From Streptomyces laurentii (lineage in GTDB: Bacteria; Actinomycetota; Actinomycetes; Streptomycetales; Streptomycetaceae), in contig AP017424.1 in the NCBI GenBank assembly GCA_002355495.1, forward strand, positions 7,939,501 through 8,003,500: a stretch of DNA of 64,000 nucleotides, read 5' to 3'. This document shows, piece by piece, positions 48,950 through 56,517 of the stretch; the stretch's first letter is position 1, and every line of letters begins with the position of its first letter. Both the position numbers and the translations under genes were made by a program. The notes beneath the pieces were generated by a model. That model made no database searches, was not told the origin of the DNA, and worked only from the letters and a program-made list of their open reading frames with translations.

Positions 48950-49783
48950 GTGATCCTCGTGACCGGAGCCACCGGAAACACCGGAAGTGCGCTGCTGCGG
49001 GCGTTGTACGCGCGCGGTGTCGGCCCATTGCGGGGGCTCACCCGGCAGGCGGCGAAGGCGGCACTGCCGGAAGGCGTCGAGGTCGTCGAGGGGGATCTGG
49101 GGGAGCCCGCGTCCTTGGCGTCCGTGCTGGACGGCGTACGCGCGCTGTATCTCGTGTCGGGTCTGGGGCCGGATGCCGACATCCTCGCGGCGGCCCGGCG
49201 GGCGGGCGTGGAGCACGTGGTTCTGGTGTCCTCCATCACCGTCGAGACACATCCGCATGTGGTGCCCGCCGCCGAGAAGTCCGCGGTCGAGGAAGCGCTC
49301 AAGGCCTCGGGCATGGCATGGACGATCCTGCGGCCGACGCAATTCGCTTCGAACGCCCTGATGTGGGCGGCATCCATACGGCAAGGCGAGACGATCCAGG
49401 CCCCGTACGCGGACGCCGCGCTGCCCACGATCCACCCGGCGGACATCGCGGCGGTGGCCTTGGCGGCGCTGACCGAACCCGGCCACCACGGACGCGTCCA
49501 CGCCCTGACCGGCCCGGAGCCGGTGACCGCCCGCCAGCAGGTCGAGGCCATCGCGGAAGCAATCGGGCGGGAGATCCCGTTCGCAGAGATCAGCCGTGCC
49601 CAGGCGTACGCACGGATGGTCACGGTCTTCGGTGCCGACGCGGCGGACGCGGTTCTGGACGTCACCGGCGGGGACGTCAACGAGGAACTGTCGGCGGTGC
49701 GCGACACGGTCGCACGAATCACCGGATCCCCGGCCCGCCCGTTCCGGCATTGGGCTGCGGAGAACGCCGCCGCCTTCCGCTGA
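48950..49783 (+). CDS. NmrA-like NAD(P)H-binding protein
   Basis: A 277-residue atypical short-chain dehydrogenase of the NmrA / quinone-reductase-2 type. It opens with the dinucleotide motif MILVTGATGNTGSALLRAL, then VEVVEGDLGEPASLASVLDG, VLVSSITVE and WTILRPTQFASN, matching the extended Rossmann fold. The canonical YxxxK is not evident, as in regulatory or quinone-reducing NmrA proteins. The start is GTG 48950 with GGAAG about 9 bp upstream. Expression probably depends on the MerR-type promoter just before it, which suggests response to a thiol- or redox-active signal. It is monocistronic. Confidence 0.9.
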   Translation: MILVTGATGNTGSALLRALYARGVGPLRGLTRQAAKAALPEGVEVVEGDLGEPASLASVLDGVRALYLVSGLGPDADILAAARRAGVEHVVLVSSITVETHPHVVPAAEKSAVEEALKASGMAWTILRPTQFASNALMWAASIRQGETIQAPYADAALPTIHPADIAAVALAALTEPGHHGRVHALTGPEPVTARQQVEAIAEAIGREIPFAEISRAQAYARMVTVFGADAADAVLDVTGGDVNEELSAVRDTVARITGSPARPFRHWAAENAAAFR

Positions 49784-49866
49784 CCAGCGCGGGCCCGACA
49801 TCGGCCCTGACGCCGGATGAGGGGAGCCGGCGTCGAGGCGCGTTCCGGTTGTGGCGCTCAAGCTTC

Positions 49867-49902
49867 GCGGCCCCGGCGGCGGGTCGTGATGCCGGGGGCC
49901 GC
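49867..49902 (-). terminator. Hairpin downstream of 24-codon ORF
   Basis: GCGGCCCCGGC (49867-49877) and GCCGGGGGCCGC (49891-49902) pair with a single bulge, 33 bp past the small ORF's stop. It could also serve as a terminator for the NmrA-like gene from the other side. Confidence 0.5.
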
Positions 49903-49934
49903 GCGGAAGGTTCTTTCCCGCCCGGGTGGGGCTG

Positions 49935-50009
49935 CTACGTCGTTCGGGGGCAGGCGATGAGGGCCGTGGCATTGATGACGACCGGGATGTTGCCGCGGGT
50001 GGCCTTCAT
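49935..50009 (-). CDS. Putative 24-aa peptide, unknown function
   Basis: A short ORF with ATG at 50009 and GAGGAG (50024-50019) 9 bp upstream, encoding MKATRGNIPVVINA, then TALIACPRTT. It is basic at both ends with a hydrophobic middle and one Cys. It has its own apparent ribosome-binding site, a downstream hairpin and, 78 bp upstream, a weak copy of the repeated palindrome. I recognise no family. No RiPP-modifying enzyme is adjacent. It could be a leader or regulatory peptide, a small toxin-like peptide, or chance. Confidence 0.35.
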   Translation of the reverse strand: MKATRGNIPVVINATALIACPRTT

Positions 50010-50086
50010 GTCCGAGATCTCCTCGCCTGCGGGTTCGGGCGTCTGTGTCACACCTGATCGGATGACTGATGATGGCCACGTGTGAA

Positions 50087-50107
50087 ATAACCTGTCCAGT
50101 CGGTGGC
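50087..50107. promoter_or_regulatory. Repeated palindrome site 9 (weak)
   Basis: TAACCTGTCCAGTCGGTGG (50088-50106) differs from the consensus at two positions (TCCA for TCAA, final G). It is upstream of the small ORF on the - strand. Confidence 0.35.
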
Positions 50108-50412
50108 GAGTTGGGTGGTGGCGAGCGGGGCGTGTAGGGCGGAATACGCGCCAAGTCGACTCGGGGACGGTGTAGTCCGGCTGACTGTCTGTGCGACAAG
50201 TAGCCGATTTCACCAGCGGACTTGGGTGATCGACGCGACAGTATCGATTCTCTGTCCACTCTGCCCAGGGGCGCGCGAAAGCCAGGATGAGGCCCCTGCT
50301 TCGCCCTCCGTTCACCTGCCGACTCTACCCGACAGGGTTTCTTCAGCGGTGAGTCAGGTGTGTTGGCTGAAATCCGGGTGTGAACGCGGAGTGGCGTCCT
50401 AGGATCGCCCAC

Positions 50413-51561
50413 ATGCGCATCCTTTTCTCCAGCACCCCGGCACACGGTCACCTGCTGCCGCAGCTTCCGCTCGCTCGCGCCTTCCGTGAGCGCGGCGACG
50501 AGGTGGCCGTACTCACGGCGGCCGGTTACGAGTCCCTTCTCGTCGCCGAACAGATCCCGCTTCTCCCCGTCGGTCCGGAGATGCCCGCCCTGCTCGAGGA
50601 GGCGGTCCGACGCACGGGTGCGGACGATCCGACGGTGCCCGACCCCGCCGTCGCCGCCGAACTGTTCGCCGGCGCGCGGGTCGACCTCACCGCGGACGCC
50701 GCGCTCGCCGCGGCCCGCGAATTCGGCCCTGATCTGATCGTGGCCGAAGCCACCGACTACGTGGGCCCGCTCGTCGCCGCCGCGCTGGAAGTCCCGTACG
50801 CCAAGCTGGCGTTCGGCCCACTGCTGCCCGCCGAGTTCACCGACGTCTTCGACGCCGTCGCCGAACGGCGCTTCAAAGAGCGCGGGCTGACCCCGCCCGT
50901 GCCCTCCTGGTACCTCGACCCCTGCCCCGAGCTGCTCCAGAGCCCCGGTTGGCAGCCGCCGCGAGGACACCTTCCGCTGCGGCCCGAGGCGCACCAGGGT
51001 TCCCGGACGCCGGAGTCCGTCCCTACGACGCCGCGCGCAACCGGCGGGGCCAAGCCCAAGGTGCTGCTCTCCTTCGGCACCGTCTTCGCCGAGCCGGCCG
51101 TCCTGCGCCCGGTCATCGACGCCCTCGCTCCGGAGGCGGACCTGGTCGTGACCCTCGGCCTGACCGCCACGGCCGCGGACTACGGCGACGGCCTCGACCA
51201 CGTCGAGTTCGTCGGCTTCACCCCGCTCGCCGAACTCCTGCGGGGCATCGACCTCGTGGTCACCCACGGCGGGGCCGGGACCACACTGGGCACCATCTCG
51301 CGCGGGCTGCCGATGGTGGTCGTCCCGCAGGGCGCCGACCAGTTCGTCCAGGCCGCGGCCGTCGCGGGCGCGCGTGCGGGCGTCGCCGTCCCGCCGTCGG
51401 CGGGCCCCGAGGACGTGGTCCGGGCCGTGACGGAGGTGCTCGGGAGCACGGAGTACCGGGACAACGCGGTCCGCGCCGCCGAACAGATCGCCGGCATGCC
51501 CTCGCCGCGCGAGATCGCGGATCTGCTCGCCGCCGAGCTCGGCGGCGCCCGCGACAAGTGA
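50413..51561 (+). CDS. GT1-family glycosyltransferase (UGT/MGT-like)
   Basis: A 382-residue GT-B fold glycosyltransferase. The N-terminal MRILFSSTPAHGHLLPQLPLARAF and the C-terminal donor-site motif VTHGGAGTTLGTISRGLPMVVVPQGADQF match macrolide- and natural-product-type GT1 enzymes, which move a sugar from an NDP-sugar to a small-molecule acceptor. ATG 50413 has AGGA upstream; an in-frame ATG at 50380 is less likely. It stands alone, so either detoxification of xenobiotics (as macrolide glycosyltransferases do) or tailoring is possible. Its distance from both peptide clusters argues against a role in them. Confidence 0.9.
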   Translation: MRILFSSTPAHGHLLPQLPLARAFRERGDEVAVLTAAGYESLLVAEQIPLLPVGPEMPALLEEAVRRTGADDPTVPDPAVAAELFAGARVDLTADAALAAAREFGPDLIVAEATDYVGPLVAAALEVPYAKLAFGPLLPAEFTDVFDAVAERRFKERGLTPPVPSWYLDPCPELLQSPGWQPPRGHLPLRPEAHQGSRTPESVPTTPRATGGAKPKVLLSFGTVFAEPAVLRPVIDALAPEADLVVTLGLTATAADYGDGLDHVEFVGFTPLAELLRGIDLVVTHGGAGTTLGTISRGLPMVVVPQGADQFVQAAAVAGARAGVAVPPSAGPEDVVRAVTEVLGSTEYRDNAVRAAEQIAGMPSPREIADLLAAELGGARDK

Positions 51562-51595
51562 CGCCCATCCGTCCCCGTGTCCGGACAACGGGCAC

Positions 51596-51860
51596 GGGGG
51601 TTGTACGCCCACAGCCACCCGTGCCGGGTCTCGGCCCGCCACCACGGCGGCATGCCGAAGTACGGATCCGTCGCCGCTTGAGCCGTACCGGAAGGGCGTG
51701 CGGCGACATGTTCGCTTCCCATCCGTGACAGCCCGCGGCCATGGCAGACCAATCGTCGCGGGCTGAACAGAACCCAAGCGCCGCGCTTCGGGGTTTCGGG
51801 GGCGGGTACGACCCGGGCGGCCTGGTCGCAGACGGGGCATCGCACCACGATCACGTCCAT
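51596..51860 (-). pseudogene. Remnant of a zinc-ribbon/WAYN family protein
   Basis: A frame starting at ATG 51860 reads MDVIVVRCPVCDQAARVV, then RRLVCHGRGLS, and DPYFGMPPWWRAETRHGWLWAYN. That order (CPxC, VC, DPYFG...W, LWAYN) resembles small actinomycete zinc-ribbon proteins of unknown function. The second CxxC is spoiled (CHGRG), and after LWAYN the family's C-terminal helix is missing in all three frames. This frame then runs without a stop into the antisense of the glycosyltransferase gene. The rest of the gap 51562-52029 shows nothing I can support. Confidence 0.45.
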
Positions 51861-52029
51861 GAAGCCATATGTCGTGCTGCGCGGATCCCGGAACCGACCG
51901 GAGGACAGAACCATACGGTGAGTATGCGACCGCCCCGCGGAGCAGAGCATCCCGATTCCGACCGCCGTGCAATTCGTACGCGCTGGAATCGTCGATGCGC
52001 CGCTTCGTCCGTGAGAACCGACTGGCGGG

Positions 52030-52641
52030 TCAGTTGGAGCCGCGCCAGACGTTGTCGAACGCAGCCTGCTCGATGGTGCGCCGTTGCCGTACGCCTTCCA
52101 GCTCCAGCAGTGCGTCACCGACGGCGGCCAGGACGAGGGTCACCGAGTCGTCGAGGGATTCAAGCGACTCCGGATCCGGTACGGACGCGCCGATGATTCC
52201 CATTTCCTTCCCGAGGCTGACGAGTACGGGGTCGGCGGACGACCACGCCTCCACCGCGCGGCGGCGGTCCGGCGAATCCGCCAGGGTGAGCGCGCCGTCC
52301 GCGAAGAGGCGCCCACGACGCCGGGCGCTGAGCGCCCCTTCCGCTTCCAGGACGCCGACATAGGTGTCGGCCAGCCCTTCGCCCCTGCGCCACAGCCAGT
52401 CGCCGACCGGCTCGTACGGCTTTTCTCGCCGCAGTGCGGCGAACGCCTGCGCCAGAAGCGCATCGGCCGGGGCGGCGCCAGGATCCGGCACGACGCGATC
52501 CTCGTGGAGCGCGGCCGCGCCGGCCCCGAGCAGGTCGACGAGTTCCGCCCCGGCGAGCGCGAGTGACAGATCGCCTGGGCTCACCGCCCGGCCGTGGGCC
52601 TGGTCCAGGACGACCAGAAGGAGGCTGCGTGCTGTGGTCAT
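52030..52641 (-). CDS. GPP34-family protein
   Basis: A 203-residue protein of the GPP34 (Golgi phosphoprotein 3-like) family, which actinomycetes carry in several copies. Evidence is the opening RSLLLVVLDQAHGRAVSPGDLSLALAGAELVDLL, then VLEAEGALSARRRGRLFADG and the C-terminal DDSVTLVLAAVGDALLELEGVR. In eukaryotes the family binds phosphoinositides; the bacterial role is unknown. ATG 52641 with GAGG about 6 bp upstream. It is divergent from the region carrying two palindromes at 53184-53253, though more than 500 bp away, and looks monocistronic. Confidence 0.88.
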   Translation of the reverse strand: MTTARSLLLVVLDQAHGRAVSPGDLSLALAGAELVDLLGAGAAALHEDRVVPDPGAAPADALLAQAFAALRREKPYEPVGDWLWRRGEGLADTYVGVLEAEGALSARRRGRLFADGALTLADSPDRRRAVEAWSSADPVLVSLGKEMGIIGASVPDPESLESLDDSVTLVLAAVGDALLELEGVRQRRTIEQAAFDNVWRGSN

Positions 52642-53183
52642 GAAGGCCTCACATCCTCATATGCCGACGCGCGGACCGAGCGACCGGTCGCGTGTGGCCG
52701 GAACCGAAGCGAACAAACGAACACATACGCCTCCCACCCTACGACGTCCGGTACCGGGAGCTGCCCCGCCTCGCTGGAGCCGGTGCAAAGGCGGGGGAGA
52801 CGTACGCGGCGGTGCCCGGGGCCGGTAAGAGAGGGGATGCCATCGCCCTTACGCCCCGGCCGGATCGTTCAGCAGAAGTCGGAGGCCGCCGGCCCGTGAC
52901 CGGACAGGGGCGCGACGGCCGCCCAGACCCAGAGGCGTGTGGCGTCGAGCCCGGCACCGGTGACCGGGGTCGCCCGCTCCGGGGCCGGTCGATCGGCGGC
53001 CTATTCGTGGCTGATGGGCGACGGCCGGCCTGTGATGCGGCTCAGGTTGACGTACGTCGTGAGTTCCATGTCCTCGCCCGTCTGTCCGGTCGGCCCTGGT
53101 TGGTGTGGTGAGCGATTCCGATGTCTTCGCCGGTGCGTGGACCTGCGGCTTGTGGCCCGGAAGGCATGGCACCCGCTCTGCTC

Positions 53184-53204
53184 GTAACCGACTAAAAGAG
53201 TTAC
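53184..53204. promoter_or_regulatory. Repeated palindrome site 3
   Basis: Core TAACCGACTAAAAGAGTTA (53185-53203) with outer G/C gives GTAAC...GTTAC half-sites. The centre deviates from TCAA. It is 49 bp from site 4, close to five helical turns, so the two would lie on the same face of the DNA. Confidence 0.6.
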
Positions 53205-53232
53205 GACGTGAACAGAGCTAGCGATCGACTTC

Positions 53233-53253
53233 GTAACCGGTCAAGCTAGTTAC
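53233..53253. promoter_or_regulatory. Repeated palindrome site 4
   Basis: Core TAACCGGTCAAGCTAGTTA (53234-53252) with outer G/C; perfect GTAAC/GTTAC half-sites and central TCAA. It lies 78 bp upstream of the 2H phosphoesterase start. Confidence 0.65.
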
Positions 53254-53330
53254 TCCCTTTGGGGTTGGCGTGATCACCCATCGGGAAAATCGCCGTGCTG
53301 CCCGCGACGGAGCTGACATCATGCGGTGTC

Positions 53331-53870
53331 ATGGCAGATGACAGCAGTAGCGGGTTTCGGGCAGGTCAGACAGGACTTGTCGTGCGGATCCCGGAGGCGG
53401 AGCCGTCCGTTCGCGGGTGGCGTGAGAGGTTCGACCCCGCGGCTCAATCCGGGGTCCCGGCCCATGTCACGGTGCTCTTCCCGTTCCTCGACGAGAGCCG
53501 GATGGATGCGCACGTGCACGCCGAACTGGCGGACGTGCTGAGTGGTCACCCGTCTTTCGACCTGCGGTTCGAGAAGTGTGGCGGGTTTCCGGGAGTGCTC
53601 TATCTCGTCCCCGAGCCCGACATGCGGTTGCGGCAGCTCACGGAGGCGATCGCCGGCCGATGGCCCGAGGCTCCACCGTACGGTGGCCGATTCGCCGAGG
53701 TCGTGCCGCACCTGACCATCGCTCAAGGGCAGGAGGACGCGGTTTTGGGGGAAATCGAGGCGGATCTCGCCGGCCGGCTCCCGTTCACGGCTCACGTCTC
53801 ATCGGTTCAACTCGTCGTTTACGACGGCGCGAAGTGGCAGGAGCGAGTGTCGTTCGCGCTCGGGCGGTGA
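53331..53870 (+). CDS. 2H phosphoesterase (2'-5' RNA ligase-like)
   Basis: A 179-residue protein of the 2H phosphoesterase superfamily, with two HxT catalytic motifs: AHVTVLFPF (about 43-51) and PHLTIAQG (about 126-133), separated by the usual spacing. Members act on cyclic phosphodiesters or 2'-5' linkages in RNA or nucleotides. ATG 53331 (MADDSSSG) is preferred because the conserved VVRIPEAEP strand follows within 20 residues; there is no clear ribosome-binding site. Two palindromes lie upstream, so it may belong to the shared regulon. Confidence 0.88.
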   Translation: MADDSSSGFRAGQTGLVVRIPEAEPSVRGWRERFDPAAQSGVPAHVTVLFPFLDESRMDAHVHAELADVLSGHPSFDLRFEKCGGFPGVLYLVPEPDMRLRQLTEAIAGRWPEAPPYGGRFAEVVPHLTIAQGQEDAVLGEIEADLAGRLPFTAHVSSVQLVVYDGAKWQERVSFALGR

Positions 53871-53909
53871 GACGGATCATGAGGGCCTGGCGGCCACACG
53901 CGTAGAAGG

Positions 53910-53929
53910 GCCTCGATCGGCATCGAGGC
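53910..53929. terminator. Short hairpin between convergent genes
   Basis: GCCTCGAT-cggc-ATCGAGGC is a perfect 8-bp stem with a 4-nt loop, 40 bp after the 2H phosphoesterase stop and facing the convergent coiled-coil gene. It could work as a bidirectional terminator. Confidence 0.55.
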
Positions 53930-54013
53930 GCCCGGCCGCGTCGGATGCCCGTGGGGCGCACAGGCACTGGCGCATGCCGCAAGCGCCCACCGGGCAGGGC
54001 GGAGCGCGGGAGG

Positions 54014-54511
54014 TCAAGCGCTCGCGGTAAGGGTGTACTTCACGGACCGCTGCTGCTTGTGACGTCGGATGCGGCCCTTGGCCACGAGCGACTCCAGGGT
54101 GTTGCGCACGACCTGCGGGGTGGGGCTGCGGTCCGGGTGTCTCTCCAGGAGTTCGTCCCGCAACTCCTTCGCCGGGCGCGGCTCTTCGTGAGCGCCGAGC
54201 AGGGACAGCAGGAGATCTCCGAGCAGAGGCTGCCGCGAGGTCTCCTTCGGGGGCGTCGAAGCGGCTGTCCGGCGGGACTTCGCCTCGGCGGGTGCGGGCT
54301 TTTTCGGGGCCTGCTCGGACAGGAGGGACGCCTCGGCCAAGCCCTCGTATTTCTCGGCGAGGCGAAGGATGTCGACCAGGATGGCCTCTTCCTGCTTCAG
54401 CAGCTTGATCTTCTCGGCCAGCTCCCGCTGACGCCGACGGTTCTCTTCCAGATCCGACGCGGCCTGATCGACGAGCCGCGCGCGGAGCGTGGCGGCTGAC
54501 TGCCTGGTCAC
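54014..54511 (-). CDS. Coiled-coil plus winged-helix-like protein, unknown
   Basis: A 165-residue protein not assigned to a named family. The N-terminal part (about 14-58) is a charged helical segment with heptad character (SDLEENRRRQRELAEKIKLL, then KQEEAILVDIL), likely a dimerizing coiled coil. A Lys/Ala/Pro-rich linker (about 65-92) follows. The C-terminal part (about 95-160) looks like a winged helix (RPAKELRDELLERHPDR, PQVVRNTLESLVAKGRI, then RRHKQQRSVKYTLT). The layout suggests a DNA-binding regulator, but no binding site is evident. The start is GTG 54511 with GGGAG upstream. It is monocistronic. Confidence 0.8.
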   Translation of the reverse strand: MTRQSAATLRARLVDQAASDLEENRRRQRELAEKIKLLKQEEAILVDILRLAEKYEGLAEASLLSEQAPKKPAPAEAKSRRTAASTPPKETSRQPLLGDLLLSLLGAHEEPRPAKELRDELLERHPDRSPTPQVVRNTLESLVAKGRIRRHKQQRSVKYTLTASA

Positions 54512-54785
54512 AACCGTTCACTCCCTAGTAGTGGATGACGCTGCGCATGGTACCCACGCCCGAGTGCACGCGCAGGAGGCGTGGGCGCGGTGACAGCGCC
54601 CCGGCGTGAGGTGGCTCGCGATATGTCGGGCGGTGCGCCGGTTCACTCGTACAGCCTGCCTCTGAAGTGTGTCCAGAGAGTCCCACGAGACGGGTGTACG
54701 GCACGTCCCTTCCATCGAAGTGCCGCCATCAAGACTGCCGCGCCGTACGGGTCGGGCCTCAGGTGGAGCAGCGACGCGGCGTCAA

Positions 54786-54806
54786 GTAACCGAAGAAAAG
54801 GGTGAT
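54786..54806. promoter_or_regulatory. Repeated palindrome site 5
   Basis: Core TAACCGAAGAAAAGGGTGA (54787-54805). Arms TAACC/GGTGA fit, while the centre AGAA differs from TCAA. It is 78 bp upstream of site 6. Confidence 0.5.
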
Positions 54807-54863
54807 TTGAAGCGCCGCATGCATTCGGATGCTTTGACACCTCCATCGGCGCATATCACGATG

Positions 54864-54884
54864 CTAACCGTTCAAACAGGTTAC
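54864..54884. promoter_or_regulatory. Repeated palindrome site 6
   Basis: Core TAACCGTTCAAACAGGTTA (54865-54883), perfect TAACC/GGTTA arms and central TCAA, 35 bp before the oxidoreductase ATG. This is a position where binding would block transcription. Confidence 0.7.
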
Positions 54885-54918
54885 CGAGCAAGTTGTGTGC
54901 CGCGAAGGGGCAACGGAC

Positions 54919-55641
54919 ATGGAAGATGGGCCGAAACCAAGCGTGGTCGGCGCCCCGGTGGGGCGGCGCGCGCTGCTGGGCATGCTGGCCGCCGGGGCGT
55001 TGGGGGTCGTCGCGGCACCTCCTCTCCAGCGGGGCTGGGACAAAGCCCTCGCTGCCGCCTCCCAGGCCGACCGCACCGGACTCACCGGGCTACTGCCCAA
55101 CCCGGGCGGGTTCCGGTACTTCAGCGTCGTCGGATCGGTGCCGCGCAAGGACGAGCGCACCTACGCGCTGACGATCGGCGGTCTGGTCGATCGCCCCAGG
55201 TCCTACACGCTGCCCGAGCTGCGCGCACTGCCGCAGTCACGTGTCGTCGCCGACGTGGTGTGCACCGACGGGTGGCGGGTGGACGACACTCCGTTCGAGG
55301 GGGTGAAGCTGGCCGAACTGCTCGACGCCGCCGGTGTACGAGGCAGCGCCGCCGCGGTGAGGTTCACCTGCTTCGACGGCGCCTACAGCGAGAGCCTCAC
55401 TCTGGAGCAGGCGCGCCGCTCGCACATCCTGGTCGCGCTGAACATGCGGGACAAGCCGATCACCCATGAACAGGGCGGCCCGGTCTGTCTCTACGTGGCG
55501 CCGATGTACTTCTACAAGTCGGCCAAGTGGCTCTCCGGCATCGAGGTCACCGAGAAGGTGATCCCGGGATTCTGGGAGGAGCGCGGCTATCCGGTCGATG
55601 GTTGGCTCGACGGGGCGGACCGGGACAATGGCTCTGTCTGA
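54919..55641 (+). CDS. Tat-exported molybdopterin oxidoreductase (MsrP/YedY-like)
   Basis: A 240-residue protein of the sulfite-oxidase-fold molybdopterin family. A twin-arginine signal (GRRALLGMLAAGALGVVAAPP) sends it, folded, across the membrane. The Mo-ligand Cys is in VVADVVCTDGWRVDDT, and YALTIGGLVDRPRSYTLPEL, RFTCFDGAYSES and LYVAPMYFYKSAKWLSGIEV follow the family. Relatives include MsrP (YedY), which repairs periplasmic methionine sulfoxide with electrons from a membrane cytochrome b. ATG 54919 (MEDGPKPSV) has GAAGGGG 8 bp upstream. The next gene, overlapping its end, is a cytochrome b-like membrane protein, the expected electron partner. The substrate is inferred from family only. Confidence 0.9.
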   Translation: MEDGPKPSVVGAPVGRRALLGMLAAGALGVVAAPPLQRGWDKALAAASQADRTGLTGLLPNPGGFRYFSVVGSVPRKDERTYALTIGGLVDRPRSYTLPELRALPQSRVVADVVCTDGWRVDDTPFEGVKLAELLDAAGVRGSAAAVRFTCFDGAYSESLTLEQARRSHILVALNMRDKPITHEQGGPVCLYVAPMYFYKSAKWLSGIEVTEKVIPGFWEERGYPVDGWLDGADRDNGSV

Positions 55642-56364
55642 ACGGGACGCCGGCCGGGTGCGGCGCTTCGGCCCCCCCGCAGCGGATCGTCCACCGGGCC
55701 ACCGGCTGGCTCATGCTGCTCTGTCTGGTCGCCGCTGCCTGCCTGTACCTGAACCCGCTCGCCCAACTCGTCGGACGCCGCCCGCTCGTGGCCGGCGTTC
55801 ACCGGTGGTCCGGCATCCTGCTCCCCGTACCGCTCCTGCTGGGGCTGCTGTCCCCCGAGTTCCGCGCCGACCTGCGCCGTCTGAATCGCTTCGCGGTGTA
55901 CGACAGGAGGTGGCTGCGGGCCGTTCGCAGAGGCCTGACGAAGCCGAAGGACCGCCCGGCAGGCAAGTTCAACGCGGGGCAGAAGCTCTACGCGGGCTGG
56001 ATCGCCGGTGCCGTGCTGGTCATGATGTTCACCGGCCTGCCGATGTGGTTCATGGGCTTCCTGCCCTTCCTCTCCCGCGCCGGCGCGATCTTCGTGCACG
56101 ACATCCTGGCCTGGGTGATCGCCCTCGTCCTGGTCGGTCACCTGCGCAAGGCGTACGCGGATCCCGAGGCGCGACGGGGCATGCGGACCGGCTACGTCAC
56201 CCGCCCCTGGGCGGACCGGCAACCATCCCCGGTGGCTGGACGAGGAACGCGCCGACGAGCCGGACGGCCGATCCGCCAAGAGCAGGCGCGAGTCCCCCAC
56301 GAAGGCTGCCCGGGCGCAGACGTCCGGAAGCGGATGGTCCGCGCATCCGCACACCACCGACTGA
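55628..56364 (+). pseudogene. Cytochrome b-type membrane partner, two apparent frameshifts
   Basis: A four-helix cytochrome b / formate-dehydrogenase-gamma-like protein that should pass electrons to the preceding oxidoreductase. ATG 55628 overlaps that gene's end and reads MALSERDAGRVRRFGPP. The natural continuation (QRIVHRATGWLMLLCLVAA, GVHRWSGILLPVPLLLG, YAGWIAGAVLVMMFTGLPMW, FVHDILAWVIALVLVGHLRK) is in the next frame, because the C-run at 55672-55678 has seven C where six would keep frame. A second extra base near 56223 (CAACCAT) separates it from a plausible C terminus (RQHPRWLDEERADEPDG, ending HPHTTD and TGA 56362-56364). Heme-ligand histidines are present in the shifted frame. This is either a decayed gene or homopolymer sequencing errors. 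Confidence 0.75.
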
Positions 56365-56517
56365 CCCACTCGTCCACCGGTGCCCGGCGCGCATTGCCCG
56401 GACCGCCGAGCACCCATCCGTACTCCACCCACCCATGGCAACCGTCCTGACCTGCGGCGCTACCGGACGTTCGTGTCATCGCCGCGTCGGACAGCATCCA
56501 TTCCTGAGGAGAAGATC

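Larger units (their letters stand above)
49784..50412. other. 629-bp intergenic region with small ORF and palindrome
   Basis: A long gap between the NmrA-like gene and the glycosyltransferase. It holds a 24-codon ORF on the - strand (49935-50009), a hairpin beyond it (49867-49902) and a weak copy of the repeated palindrome (50087-50107). The remainder (50110-50400) is lower in GC than the surroundings, without a convincing coding frame, and may hold the glycosyltransferase promoter or remnants of a lost gene. Confidence 0.5.
52642..53330. other. 689-bp gap with two palindromes and a possible 22-aa ORF
   Basis: Between GPP34 and the 2H phosphoesterase. It contains the paired palindromes at 53184-53204 and 53233-53253. 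On the - strand, 53069 down to 53001 reads a 22-codon ORF (MELTTYVNLSRITGRP, then SPISHE) with GCGAGG rather close to the ATG. Other frames are open but have no recognisable protein. The placement of two operators before no intact - strand gene suggests that a gene was lost here. Confidence 0.4.
54512..54918. other. 407-bp region upstream of the molybdopterin oxidoreductase
   Basis: It holds the start region of the - strand coiled-coil gene on the left and two copies of the repeated palindrome on the right (54786-54806, 54864-54884). Short frames in between show no recognisable protein. Confidence 0.5.
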
